Shown here piece after piece: positions 1 through 6,255 of a stretch of 9,083 nucleotides of DNA. The DNA is from an uncultured Kineosporia sp. GTDB taxonomy: Bacteria > Actinomycetota > Actinomycetes > Actinomycetales > Kineosporiaceae. Made by a program: the position numbers and the translations under genes. Numbering within the stretch: the first letter of the stretch is position 1; every line of letters begins with the position of its first letter. Under the pieces are notes generated by a model. That model was not told the DNA's origin and ran no database searches. It was given only the letters and a program-made list of their open reading frames with translations. The stretch is from positions 1 to 9,083 of the forward strand of contig CALMAR010000253.1 in NCBI GenBank assembly GCA_937859855.1, in the 5' to 3' direction.

Positions 1-21
1 CCGGACGTCCTGGCACACCTG

Positions 22-46
22 GACCGGCCGCCCGGGCCGGCCGGTC
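22..46. repeat. GC-rich inverted repeat, candidate hairpin
   Basis: Arms GACCGGCC (22-29) and GGCCGGTC (39-46) are perfectly complementary around a 9-nt GC loop. There is no T-run, so it is not a classic intrinsic terminator. It could end a gene to the left of the window, or it could be part of the control region of the gene at 104. High GC content makes such repeats fairly common, so confidence is low. Confidence 0.35.
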
Positions 47-58
47 GCGGAGTGTCGA

Positions 59-83
59 GGCGCCGGTGACGGTCACCGGCGCC
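59..83. promoter_or_regulatory. 25-bp near-perfect palindrome, candidate operator
   Basis: The arms GGCGCCGGTGAC (59-70) and GTCACCGGCGCC (72-83) are perfect inverted copies around a single central base. The element ends 20 nt before the ATG at 104 and 7 nt before its Shine-Dalgarno sequence. Odd-length dyads of this size so close to a start are typical of operators for dimeric repressors such as TetR, GntR or MarR types. As RNA it would form a 12-bp stem just upstream of the ribosome site. No regulator gene lies next to it inside the window, so the binding protein is unknown. Confidence 0.5.
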
Positions 84-103
84 AGACCACGAAGGAGCCA
101 GCC

Positions 104-733
104 ATGGTCACCTCCACATTCGAGAAGTTCCTTCCCTGGACCGGCGCGCTGGCCGGTGTCCTGTGGGGCGTCCAGCTGATCGTCCCCACGTTTCCCGACG
201 ATCCGACCGACCCGAAGGCGGTTGCCGTCATCGGCGATGCGGTCGCCCGCAACTATGTCGCCGGCTTCGCCCTCCTCGGAGGCTCCCTGATGCTGCTGTT
301 CTTCGCGGCCGCGGCCCGGCGCTCGCTGCGCTCAGGGGAGACGGGCGAATCGTCGTACTCCTCGGTCGCGCACGGCGGTCTGCTGGCGGCAGCAACGGGG
401 TTCGGCTTCCTCGGCGTCGTGCAGATCGCGCTCACCAACGCAGCCAAGGCGCACGACGCCGCCGGGACAGCCACCCTCGGCCAGCTCGCCATGATCGGCT
501 GGCTGCCGGCCCTGGTCGGGCTCCTCGCCGCCTTCTGGGGGCTGGGCATGGGCAGCCTGCGCAATGCGACACTCCCGAAGTGGTTTGCCATCGTGACCAT
601 CGCCCTGGGCGTGATCGGCGTCCTCGGGCCCCTTGCGCTGGTGGTCTACCTGGTCCTGCCGCTGTGGCTGATCGCCGCCTCGGTCGTGACCGCCACCTCG
701 AAGACCGCCGAACCCGCCCTCGCCCACGTGTAG
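104..733 (+). CDS. Small multi-pass membrane protein, unknown function
   Basis: This encodes a 209-aa protein with about six hydrophobic segments, roughly at residues 10-30, 51-70, 91-111, 129-147, 160-178 and 180-197. A short charged stretch (ARRSLRSGETGESS, about 71-84) separates segments 2 and 3. There is no cleavable signal peptide, and I see no catalytic motif or recognised family signature. The ATG at 104 is supported by GAAGGAG at 91-97 with 6-nt spacing. The alternative reading frames over this stretch are rich in Arg and Pro, as expected of GC-rich shadows. The gene seems to stand alone: a palindrome lies just upstream, and a strong stem-loop follows 18 nt after the stop. It resembles the many uncharacterised actinobacterial integral membrane proteins of about 200 aa (DUF4386-like organisation is possible but unproven). 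The function is not inferable here. Confidence 0.85.
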   Translation: MVTSTFEKFLPWTGALAGVLWGVQLIVPTFPDDPTDPKAVAVIGDAVARNYVAGFALLGGSLMLLFFAAAARRSLRSGETGESSYSSVAHGGLLAAATGFGFLGVVQIALTNAAKAHDAAGTATLGQLAMIGWLPALVGLLAAFWGLGMGSLRNATLPKWFAIVTIALGVIGVLGPLALVVYLVLPLWLIAASVVTATSKTAEPALAHV

Positions 734-751
734 CCATCTCCGCAGTCAGCC

Positions 752-779
752 GACCTCAGCCGCTGTCGCGGCTGGGGTC
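752..779 (+). terminator. Stem-loop after the membrane protein gene, candidate terminator
   Basis: A 12-bp stem (752-763 with 768-779, one G-T wobble) encloses the 4-nt loop TGTC. The core arms are CAGCCGC and GCGGCTG. It begins 18 nt after the stop at 731-733. No U-tract follows, as is usual for GC-rich actinobacterial terminators. Its position and stability make it the likely end of this transcript. Confidence 0.55.
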
Positions 780-823
780 ACTGGCATGGTCGAGCGCTAT
801 CGATCGATGAGCGGGCGACACCC

Positions 824-852
824 TTGCAGGGGACCGAGCTGGACTCAAGGAT
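824..852 (+). promoter_or_regulatory. Weak sigma70-like promoter candidate
   Basis: TTGCAG (824-829) and AAGGAT (847-852) are separated by 17 bases in the gap upstream of the gene at 1037. The -35 is decent and the -10 is poor. If used, the leader would be about 180 nt long and would contain the inverted repeat at 950-1015. The rest of 734-949 holds no convincing gene. A 28-codon reading frame from an ATG at 858 has no usable ribosome site. Confidence 0.2.
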
Positions 853-949
853 CGGCGATGCAGAACCCGTTGCCGAAGGCGTGGGACACCACGCGGGACA
901 CGGTTCGCGTCCCCGGCATTCGTCGGGTGCGCCGAGTGCCCTGAGATGT

Positions 950-1015
950 TGCCGAGTCGCTGCCCGGTGCGTCGTGAGGGGTGGCAGCGTATGCCCAGCG
1001 GGAGCCGACTCGGCA
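950..1015 (+). promoter_or_regulatory. Potentially structured 5' leader (three-stem fold)
   Basis: A perfect 10-bp inverted repeat (TGCCGAGTCG at 950-959, CGACTCGGCA at 1006-1015) could close a fold. Inside it are a 5-bp stem (CTGCC 960-964 with GGCAG 983-987) and a 3-bp stem (CCC 994-996 with GGG 1000-1002). The structure ends 10 nt before the AGGAGG at 1026-1031, where an RNA structure could affect translation. I do not recognise a known riboswitch consensus. A DNA-binding site or coincidence in GC-rich sequence is also possible. Confidence 0.3.
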
Positions 1016-1025
1016 TCGCCGTCAC

Positions 1026-1031
1026 AGGAGG
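1026..1031 (+). promoter_or_regulatory. Shine-Dalgarno sequence that sets the start at GTG 1037
   Basis: A full AGGAGG lies 5 nt before GTG 1037. The next in-frame ATG (1052) would be 20 nt away, too far. The ATG at 824 in the same frame has no ribosome site and would add 71 residues of low-complexity Arg/Ser-rich sequence. The GTG start is therefore preferred. Confidence 0.7.
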
Positions 1032-1036
1032 AAACA

Positions 1037-1480
1037 GTGCGCAGCCAGGCCATGGAACAGTTGACGGTCCTTGTCGGATCGTGGCGGACGACGATGCGGA
1101 ACGCATGGTTCCTGGAGCCGGCCGATCAGGAGGTGCCGGGCTCAGCTACGGTCGAGTGGCTCGACGACGCTTTCCTGGTCTTCCGCTGGACGATGCAGGG
1201 TGACGTCGGCAAGGCCACCAGTGAGATGGTCTTGGTCCTGGGTCGGAGCGACGCGCGCGAGGCCTACACGGCCCTCTACCACGACGAACGAGGTATCTGT
1301 CGGGTCTTCGCCATGACATTCGACGGCTCGCGGTGGACTCTCAGTCGCGAGGATCCGGACATGTTCCAACGGTTCATCGCCGATGTCGGGCCAGACCGGA
1401 TCGCGGGTCGCTGGGAAGCGTCCGAGGACAACGGATCCACGTGGCGCAAGGACTTCGACCTCGTGTTCGAGCGGTTGTAG
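1037..1480 (+). CDS. DUF1579/lipocalin-like beta-barrel protein
   Basis: This encodes a 147-aa soluble protein that probably folds as a small lipocalin- or nitrobindin-like beta-barrel. The layout fits DUF1579-type proteins: an N-terminal LxxLVGSW motif (about residues 9-16), a central ATVEWLDDAFLVFRW strand pair, an YHDERGICRVFAMTFDG stretch, and a C-terminal GRWEASEDNGSTW followed by a KDFDL strand ending at FERL. No signal peptide or membrane segment is seen. Proteins of this type have no agreed activity; a role in binding a small hydrophobic ligand is only inferred from the fold. The start is the GTG after a full AGGAGG. A possible structured leader lies just upstream. Remnants of a two-component pair begin directly after the TAG stop. 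Family assignment is from remembered sequence pattern, not from a search. Confidence 0.8.
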   Translation: MRSQAMEQLTVLVGSWRTTMRNAWFLEPADQEVPGSATVEWLDDAFLVFRWTMQGDVGKATSEMVLVLGRSDAREAYTALYHDERGICRVFAMTFDGSRWTLSREDPDMFQRFIADVGPDRIAGRWEASEDNGSTWRKDFDLVFERL

Positions 1481-1690
1481 CAGCAGTGGGCGTCCCGCAC
1501 CCGCGACCTCCACGACGGCGCCCATCAGAGGTCGGTCGCCATCGGACTGGCGCTCCGGCAGGCACAGCTTCGGGCCGACTCCGCCGCTGGGGACGGTGAT
1601 CGACGAGGCGGTGGCCGAGCTCGACATCCCCGACTCCCAGGACGCCAACCGGCGCGTCCTCGCCGTCCTCGCCTGGCTGCGCCATGCGCA
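1481..1690 (+). pseudogene. Decayed two-component remnant: kinase H-box joined to LuxR regulator tail
   Basis: In the frame that continues directly after the TAG at 1478-1480, bases 1499-1567 read TRDLHDGAHQRSVAIGLALR and then QAQ. This is a clear HisKA_3 phospho-acceptor region (RDLHDGAQQRLVA in intact kinases). The His codon is 1511-1513. After about base 1595 that frame loses sense, while another frame reads VIDEAVAEL (1596-1622), a plausible continuation of the kinase helix. It then reads LDIPDSQDANRRVLAVLAWLR (1620-1682), which matches the C-terminal end of LuxR/NarL regulators. The intact regulator in this window ends in KLDLNEHPDDHRRVHAVLMFL at the equivalent place. The kinase ATPase domain and the regulator's receiver and HTH are all missing. 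The simplest reading is a large internal deletion plus frameshift in an older kinase-regulator pair. Confidence 0.65.
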
Positions 1691-1724
1691 CGGTGACGGT
1701 CAACCCGCAGGATGCGTGATCCTA

Positions 1725-1736
1725 GGGGTCTACCCC
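1725..1736. promoter_or_regulatory. GGGGT-CT-ACCCC dyad upstream of the receiver gene
   Basis: A perfect 5-bp inverted repeat with a 2-base centre lies 36 nt before the ATG at 1773. The position suits an operator or an upstream control element for the three-gene signalling operon. The G-tract/C-tract arms resemble sites of metal-sensing CsoR-type repressors only loosely. No such regulator is present in the window. Confidence 0.25.
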
Positions 1737-1772
1737 CATGACGACTGCCGGGCCTGCTGGCACGCTCAGGAC

Positions 1773-2141
1773 ATGGGTTGCAGGATTCTTGTTGTCGATG
1801 ATTCCCGGGCCTTCGCCGCGGTCGCCTGCGAGTCGCTGCGCCTGGGCGGCTTCGACGTGGTCGGCACGGCGATCGACGGCGGTGAGGCGTTGCGAATGGC
1901 ACACGAGCTGGCACCTGACGTCGTCGTGTTGGACATCGGTCTGCCGGACCTCGACGGGTTCGAGGTGGCCACGCGGTTGACCGCCGGCGACGAGGCTCCG
2001 GCGGTGGTGCTTACCTCGAGCCGGGACTGGGCCGACCTCACGCGCCGGATCCGAAGCAGCGGGGCTGTCGGTTTCCTGCCGAAGGACGAGCTGGACGGGG
2101 ACGCCGTTGAGGCCCTTGTCCGCTCGAGCAGGCGGCAGTGA
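1773..2141 (+). CDS. Stand-alone receiver domain protein (single-domain response regulator)
   Basis: This 122-aa protein is a complete CheY-like receiver with no output domain. It starts GCRILVVDDS, with the acidic pair at D9/D10. The phospho-acceptor is D54 in VVLDIGLPD, the switch residue T81 is in VVLTSS, and the conserved lysine K104 is in LPKDEL. All residues needed for phosphorylation are therefore present. Such proteins relay phosphate, act as phosphate sinks or regulate by protein contact. The stop overlaps the start of the sensor kinase gene (TGATG/GTGA at 2138-2143), so the kinase is the natural partner. The ATG at 1773 is chosen because the receiver's first strand begins immediately there. 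The frame stays open back to 1383, but upstream it encodes pseudogene sequence. The ribosome site is weak (CAGG just upstream), and GTG 1716 is a less likely alternative. Confidence 0.85.
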   Translation: MGCRILVVDDSRAFAAVACESLRLGGFDVVGTAIDGGEALRMAHELAPDVVVLDIGLPDLDGFEVATRLTAGDEAPAVVLTSSRDWADLTRRIRSSGAVGFLPKDELDGDAVEALVRSSRRQ

Positions 2142-4213
2142 TGATCGGCGAGCGGGCGTCCGCGACGTCGAGCGGGCGGCCCCGGATGCCGAGCGACCGG
2201 GTGCTCCTGAGCGGCGCGGTGGTCGTCGTCCTGCTGCTGGGGCTGTGCGCCGTCCTCGGTGCCGTGGCCAACTACGCCGTTTCCCGTGCCGGCGGCAGAG
2301 CGGTCGGACTCTCCGAGGGATCCACCAATGTGACAACCTGGATCGTGCTCGCGGGCGCGGCTGTCGCGATCATCCGGCAGCAGCGACGGCAGCCGATCGG
2401 CTGGCTGCTGATGGGCGTGGTGGTGCTGGACGTCCTCGGATTCGTCTGCTGGGAGCTGGCGCTGCTGGAGCAGTTCGTCCCGCGCTGGAGCAGCAGCGCG
2501 GCCGGTGGCTGGGCCGCCACGTCAGAGGCACTGCTGCGTCTCCAGATCGGTGCCGTGCTGCTTGTCCTGCTGGTGTTCCCGACCGGACGGCCGCCTACCC
2601 CCCGGTGGAAACCGCTGGTCTGGCTGACGATTGGTGTCTTCGTGGTTTGGGCGACGCTGCACGTGCTCACTCCGGGAGCATTGGAGGAGGACGAGCTTCC
2701 CGGGCAGACCAATCCATGGGGAGTGCTGGGCGACCGTGTCTTGGCGGGCGTGCGCTACGTCGGGCTGCCGGCCGTGGTGGTCGTGGCCTGTGCCGTCTTC
2801 TGCTCCCTCGTGGTGCGGTTCCGCACCAGCCGGGGTGACGAGCGGCAGCAGGTGAAGTGGGTCGGGCTGGTAGCCGCCGGAGTCGCGGTGAGCCTGCTGG
2901 GGCTGCTGGTCGCTGCCGTCCTCGACCCGAGCGTGATGGGTGTGATCGGTGACGTGTTGATCGGGATGCTGGAGGTGGGCCTGCCACTGGCCGTCGTACT
3001 GGCGGTCACCCGGTACCGGCTATACGACCTCGATCTGCTGGTGAACCGCACCGTGGTCTACACCGCGGTCACGCTGGTCCTGCTGAGCACCTACCTGGCC
3101 ACGGTTCTGTTGATCACCTGGGCCGTGGTCGGCGTCGGGTGGCGCTCCCCACCGGTGGTCGCCGTCGCGACCATGCTGGCCACGGTGTCCGCTGCACCCG
3201 TGCACCGGCGGATCCAGGGCGTGGTCGATCGGCTGTTCCAGCGGCGGGCGTGGGCTGCCGCCCGCCGGATCGACGCCTTCGCCGCGGCGAGCCGGACTGT
3301 GCCACAGCCTCCGACCGCGTTGCGGGACTTGCTGGCCGAGGTGCTCAACGACCCCGGGCTGCAGTTGGGGCTGTGGTTGCGTGACCGCGACCTGTACGCC
3401 GCCCCGGACAACATGCCGCTGGACGTCGAGCCGGCACCCTCCGGCCAGGCTGTCCTGCCCGTGAACGCCGCCGGCGCACCCGTGGCCGTGCTGCTGTTCG
3501 ACGACTCCGTCGCCCGTGACCAGCGGTTGCTCACTGCCGTGACCGAACGCGCCGGCCTGCTTCTGGAGAACGCGCGCCTGCAGGCCGAAGTCCTCACCCA
3601 GCTGGCCGAGGTGCAAGCCTCACGAACCCGGATCGTGGAGGCCGCGGACGCCGAGCGGCGGCGGGTCGAGCGTGACCTGCACGACGGGGCGCAGCAGCGG
3701 CTGGTCGCGGTGGCGCTGCGGACGAAAATGGCTGCGCGGCAGCAGCCCGAGTCGGTGGCTACCGTGCTCACCGCTCTCAGCGTCGAGATCCAGGCGGCCA
3801 TCACGGAACTGCGGGAACTGGCACGAGGCATCCACCCGGCCGCCGTGGACCGGGGCCTGCTTCCGGCCCTGGAGGGCCTCGCATCCCGCAGCCCGATCGG
3901 CGTCCACCTCGACCTGCCGGAACCGGGGCTGGACATCGAGAAGCGGCTCACCGCCTACTACGTGGCCGCCGAGGCCATCACCAACGCCGTCAAGTACGCC
4001 GAAGCCGACCGGATCGACGTCGACGGGCAGCTGCGCGACGACGAGTTCACCATCCTGATCCACGACAACGGTCGCGGCGGCGCGCACGCCACCGCCGGCT
4101 CCGGCCTCGCCGGACTCGCCGACCGCGTCGCAGCCGTGGGTGGCCGTCTGTCGGTGCTCAGCCCGCCCGGCGCCGGCACGCTCATCAAGGCCAGCCTGCC
4201 GTGCGCCTCCTGA
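2141..4213 (+). CDS. Membrane sensor histidine kinase, HisKA_3 (NarL-system) type
   Basis: This encodes about 690 aa. The first ~355 residues hold around ten hydrophobic segments (about 21-48, 63-79, 86-108, 131-147, 157-177, 205-226, 238-262, 267-290, 303-328, 336-352). FPTGRPP and GDERQQVKW motifs between them are usual in actinobacterial kinases of this kind. Residues about 370-480 look like a degenerate GAF domain, followed by a coiled coil (about 471-513). The HisKA_3 region has H514 in ERDLHDGAQQR. The HATPase_c domain has N615 in EAITNAVKYA, D642 in HDNGRGG and the G2 loop GSGLAGLADRV. All catalytic motifs are intact. It should autophosphorylate H514 and pass phosphate to the NarL-type regulator encoded by the gene that overlaps its 3' end, and possibly to the preceding receiver. 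The start may be ATG 2141 or GTG 2138; both overlap the preceding stop. The stimulus is unknown; there is no large extracellular sensor domain, so a membrane, redox or cytoplasmic ligand signal is possible. Confidence 0.92.
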   Translation: MIGERASATSSGRPRMPSDRVLLSGAVVVVLLLGLCAVLGAVANYAVSRAGGRAVGLSEGSTNVTTWIVLAGAAVAIIRQQRRQPIGWLLMGVVVLDVLGFVCWELALLEQFVPRWSSSAAGGWAATSEALLRLQIGAVLLVLLVFPTGRPPTPRWKPLVWLTIGVFVVWATLHVLTPGALEEDELPGQTNPWGVLGDRVLAGVRYVGLPAVVVVACAVFCSLVVRFRTSRGDERQQVKWVGLVAAGVAVSLLGLLVAAVLDPSVMGVIGDVLIGMLEVGLPLAVVLAVTRYRLYDLDLLVNRTVVYTAVTLVLLSTYLATVLLITWAVVGVGWRSPPVVAVATMLATVSAAPVHRRIQGVVDRLFQRRAWAAARRIDAFAAASRTVPQPPTALRDLLAEVLNDPGLQLGLWLRDRDLYAAPDNMPLDVEPAPSGQAVLPVNAAGAPVAVLLFDDSVARDQRLLTAVTERAGLLLENARLQAEVLTQLAEVQASRTRIVEAADAERRRVERDLHDGAQQRLVAVALRTKMAARQQPESVATVLTALSVEIQAAITELRELARGIHPAAVDRGLLPALEGLASRSPIGVHLDLPEPGLDIEKRLTAYYVAAEAITNAVKYAEADRIDVDGQLRDDEFTILIHDNGRGGAHATAGSGLAGLADRVAAVGGRLSVLSPPGAGTLIKASLPCAS

Positions 4214-4863
4214 TCGCCGAGGACAGCGCCCTCCTACGGGAAGGCCTGGTACGGCTGATGATCGAATCAGGACACGACGTCGTGGCCACGGCCGCCGACG
4301 CCACACAACTCGACCAACTCCTCACCGATGACGTCAGCCCGGACGTGGCCCTGCTGGACATCAGGATGCCGCCGACCTACACCGACGAAGGCAGCCAGGC
4401 CGCGCTGGCGCTGCGGAGCAGATACCCGAGCATCGGCATCCTGATGCTGTCCCAGCACATCGAGGCCGGGCACGCCGTCCAGTTGCTGACGCGACATCCA
4501 CGCGGATTCGGATACCTGCTCAAGGACAAGGTCATCCAGATCGACGACCTCCTCGCCGCCCTCGAGCAGATCGCCAGGGGCGGTCACGTGATCGATCCCG
4601 ACGTCGTGACCGAACTCCTGGGCCGCGCCGCCACCCGGGAAGCGCTGACACGACTCACCCCGCGCGAACGCGACGTCCTCGCACTGATCGCTGAGGGCTG
4701 TTCCAACGCAGCAGTCGGCCGGCGACTGCACCTGTCCGCCAAGACCGTCGAGAACCACGTCTCCAGCATCTTCAGCAAACTCGACCTCAACGAGCACCCC
4801 GACGACCACCGACGGGTCCACGCCGTCCTCATGTTCCTCGCCGGCAGGAACGAGAGTCATTGA
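4201..4863 (+). CDS. NarL/LuxR-family response regulator
   Basis: This 220-aa DNA-binding regulator is the cognate output of the kinase. The receiver (1-~125) has E7/D8, phospho-acceptor D53 in LLDIRMPP, switch residue S84 in LMLSQH and K108 in YLLKDK. After a linker, the LuxR HTH (about 150-205) starts LTPRERDVLALIAEG. Its recognition helix region is LSAKTVENHVSSIFSKL, and it ends with the DDHRRVHAVLMFL tail typical of this actinobacterial subgroup. The GTG at 4201 lies inside the last codons of the kinase gene (13-nt overlap), so translation is probably coupled. It begins RLLIAEDSALLREG, which leaves no room for a later start. Targets are not visible; autoregulation of this operon is likely but unproven. 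Confidence 0.93.
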   Translation: MRLLIAEDSALLREGLVRLMIESGHDVVATAADATQLDQLLTDDVSPDVALLDIRMPPTYTDEGSQAALALRSRYPSIGILMLSQHIEAGHAVQLLTRHPRGFGYLLKDKVIQIDDLLAALEQIARGGHVIDPDVVTELLGRAATREALTRLTPRERDVLALIAEGCSNAAVGRRLHLSAKTVENHVSSIFSKLDLNEHPDDHRRVHAVLMFLAGRNESH

Positions 4864-4923
4864 CGATCACCGGTGCAGGGCGTGGAACCTGTGCTGGAAT
4901 CCGTTTCCCCAGCTGAACACGAA

Positions 4924-4958
4924 AGCCCCAGGGCCGCAGTGCATGCCCCTGGAGGGCT
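4924..4958. terminator. Stem-loop between convergent genes, candidate bidirectional terminator
   Basis: AGCCC-CAGGG (4924-4933) pairs with CCCTG-GA-GGGCT (4947-4958), giving 10 bp with a 2-nt bulge and a 13-nt loop. It lies in the 134-bp gap between the stop of the LuxR-type regulator (4863) and the stop of the antiporter on the other strand (4998), so one element could serve both. There is no strong U-tract on either side. Confidence 0.45.
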
Positions 4959-4997
4959 GGACCGAGAAAGCCGAAACCGGGCCCAGGGAGGACGGCC

Positions 4998-6119
4998 TCA
5001 TCCCCACCAGAAGGCGGTGGCGATGATCGAGTAGAGGGCAATCATCGTTGCGCCCTCCAACCAGGTCGATTCGCCGTCGAACACGATGAACGCCACTGCG
5101 ATGACGCTCACCCCGACCGCGACCACAAGCATCGGTGCGAAGACCAGGGTCAGCGTCGTCGCGGTGAGCAGGCTCAGCAGGACCAAGGCAGGGGCCAGCA
5201 CGAGAGCGACCTGCAGCGGGCTCTGGATGATGACAGCCATCGCGAAATCAGCCTTGTCGCGGTAAGCGAGCTGGATGCCCACGACGTTCTCGATGGCGTT
5301 GCCGGCGATTGCCACGATCACCAGACCGGCGAAGGCCTGGGAGATCCCCAGAGCACGGATGGCCGGTTCAAGGGCAGTGACGAACCAGTCCGACACCAGG
5401 GCGGCCACGATGCTGGCTGCGGTCAACAGGAACACGGCCAGCCACAACGGCCAGCGGGCCGCATCGCCTTCCCCGCCCATGTCGTGGTCCGGGATCTCGT
5501 CCGTGACCTCGCTCTGCGGACCGGCGCGGTGCGCGGGCTCGGTCCGCTTGAGCGCGGCAGGCAGCGACAGCCCGAACACCGCCAGCAGGATCAGCGACAC
5601 GATCAGAGCAAGAGCCTGCTCGTGCCCAGCGGCCGGGGTGTGTACGTACTGCGCAAGGCTCGGCAGCACCAGGGCGGACGTGGCCAGCACCATCAGGATC
5701 ATCGACGTCCGCGCCCGGTCGGAGTCGAACCGCTGGACGCCGTGGCGCAGGCCGCCGACCACGAAGGCCAGCCCCAGGACGAGCAAGATGTTCGACAGGA
5801 TGGACCCGATGATCGCTGCCTGGACGACGGCGACCAAACCCGCCTGCAACGCGAAGAAACCGATGAACAGCTCGGGGAGGTTGCCCAGAGCGCTCTGCAG
5901 GACGCCGGTGGCGCCGGGACCGAAGCGATCCCCCAGCTGCTCGACGCTGCGGCCGACAACGGAAGCCAGCAACGCCACGGCCAGACCGGCGACCAAGAAC
6001 GCCAGCACCGGTGGCGCACCCGAGTAGCGGGCGAAGCCTGCCGCCACCACAGCGCCGCCGCTGGCCGCGAGGACGAGGACATCGGATCTGCTCAGAGCCG
6101 GGGACGTCACGGTCGGCAT
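4998..6119 (-). CDS. CaCA-family cation/proton antiporter (CAX/ChaA-like)
   Basis: This 373-aa inner-membrane transporter belongs to the Ca2+:cation antiporter superfamily, probably exporting Ca2+ (or Na+/K+) in exchange for protons. It has two homologous halves of about five segments each, separated by an acidic cytoplasmic loop (about 200-222, including DEIPDHDMGGEGD). The first alpha repeat contains GVLQSALGNLPELFIGFF with E83; the second contains AGLVIVAIAGNAIENVVG with E277. These GNxxE motifs carry the ion-binding glutamates in CAX proteins. The length fits bacterial CAX proteins. The ATG at 6119 has no clear Shine-Dalgarno sequence, so the exact start is less sure than the identity. 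It is 136 nt downstream of the small membrane protein gene on the same strand and converges on the two-component operon. Substrate choice between Ca2+ and monovalent cations cannot be settled from sequence. Confidence 0.9.
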   Translation of the reverse strand: MPTVTSPALSRSDVLVLAASGGAVVAAGFARYSGAPPVLAFLVAGLAVALLASVVGRSVEQLGDRFGPGATGVLQSALGNLPELFIGFFALQAGLVAVVQAAIIGSILSNILLVLGLAFVVGGLRHGVQRFDSDRARTSMILMVLATSALVLPSLAQYVHTPAAGHEQALALIVSLILLAVFGLSLPAALKRTEPAHRAGPQSEVTDEIPDHDMGGEGDAARWPLWLAVFLLTAASIVAALVSDWFVTALEPAIRALGISQAFAGLVIVAIAGNAIENVVGIQLAYRDKADFAMAVIIQSPLQVALVLAPALVLLSLLTATTLTLVFAPMLVVAVGVSVIAVAFIVFDGESTWLEGATMIALYSIIATAFWWG

Positions 6120-6255
6120 GGTCGCAGTACCGAGCGGGCGACGAAACCAGGGGTGGCGCCGGCGGCCTTGAGAATGCCGACCCGGCCCACCTGGTCAGCC
6201 ATCCGGATCCGATCTGCCTGGCCGGGATGTCGACGAAGCGGATCCGGTACGAGTT

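Noticed and set aside
858..944. 28-codon reading frame in the 734-1036 gap (MQNPLPKAWDTTRD...)
   Set aside because: There is no Shine-Dalgarno sequence and no recognisable product, and it is too short to separate from chance. Leaderless expression from the weak promoter at 824-852 cannot be excluded.
824..1036. N-terminal extension of the DUF1579-like gene back to an ATG at 824
   Set aside because: The added 71 residues are low-complexity, Ser/Arg/Gly-rich, and unlike the family. A full AGGAGG lies immediately before GTG 1037.
1725..1736. CsoR-type copper operator
   Set aside because: The arms are only 5 bp and no CsoR, copper ATPase or chaperone gene is nearby. It is kept only as an unspecific dyad.
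1383..1772. Long N-terminal extension of the stand-alone receiver
   Set aside because: The open frame covers the end of the DUF1579-like gene in another phase and the decayed two-component remnant. The receiver fold starts exactly at ATG 1773.
6107..6202. 31-codon upstream frame (MADQVGRVGILKAAG...) overlapping the antiporter start by 13 nt, possible leader peptide
   Set aside because: It has no clear ribosome site and belongs to a longer Arg-rich shadow frame. There is no attenuator-like structure with it.
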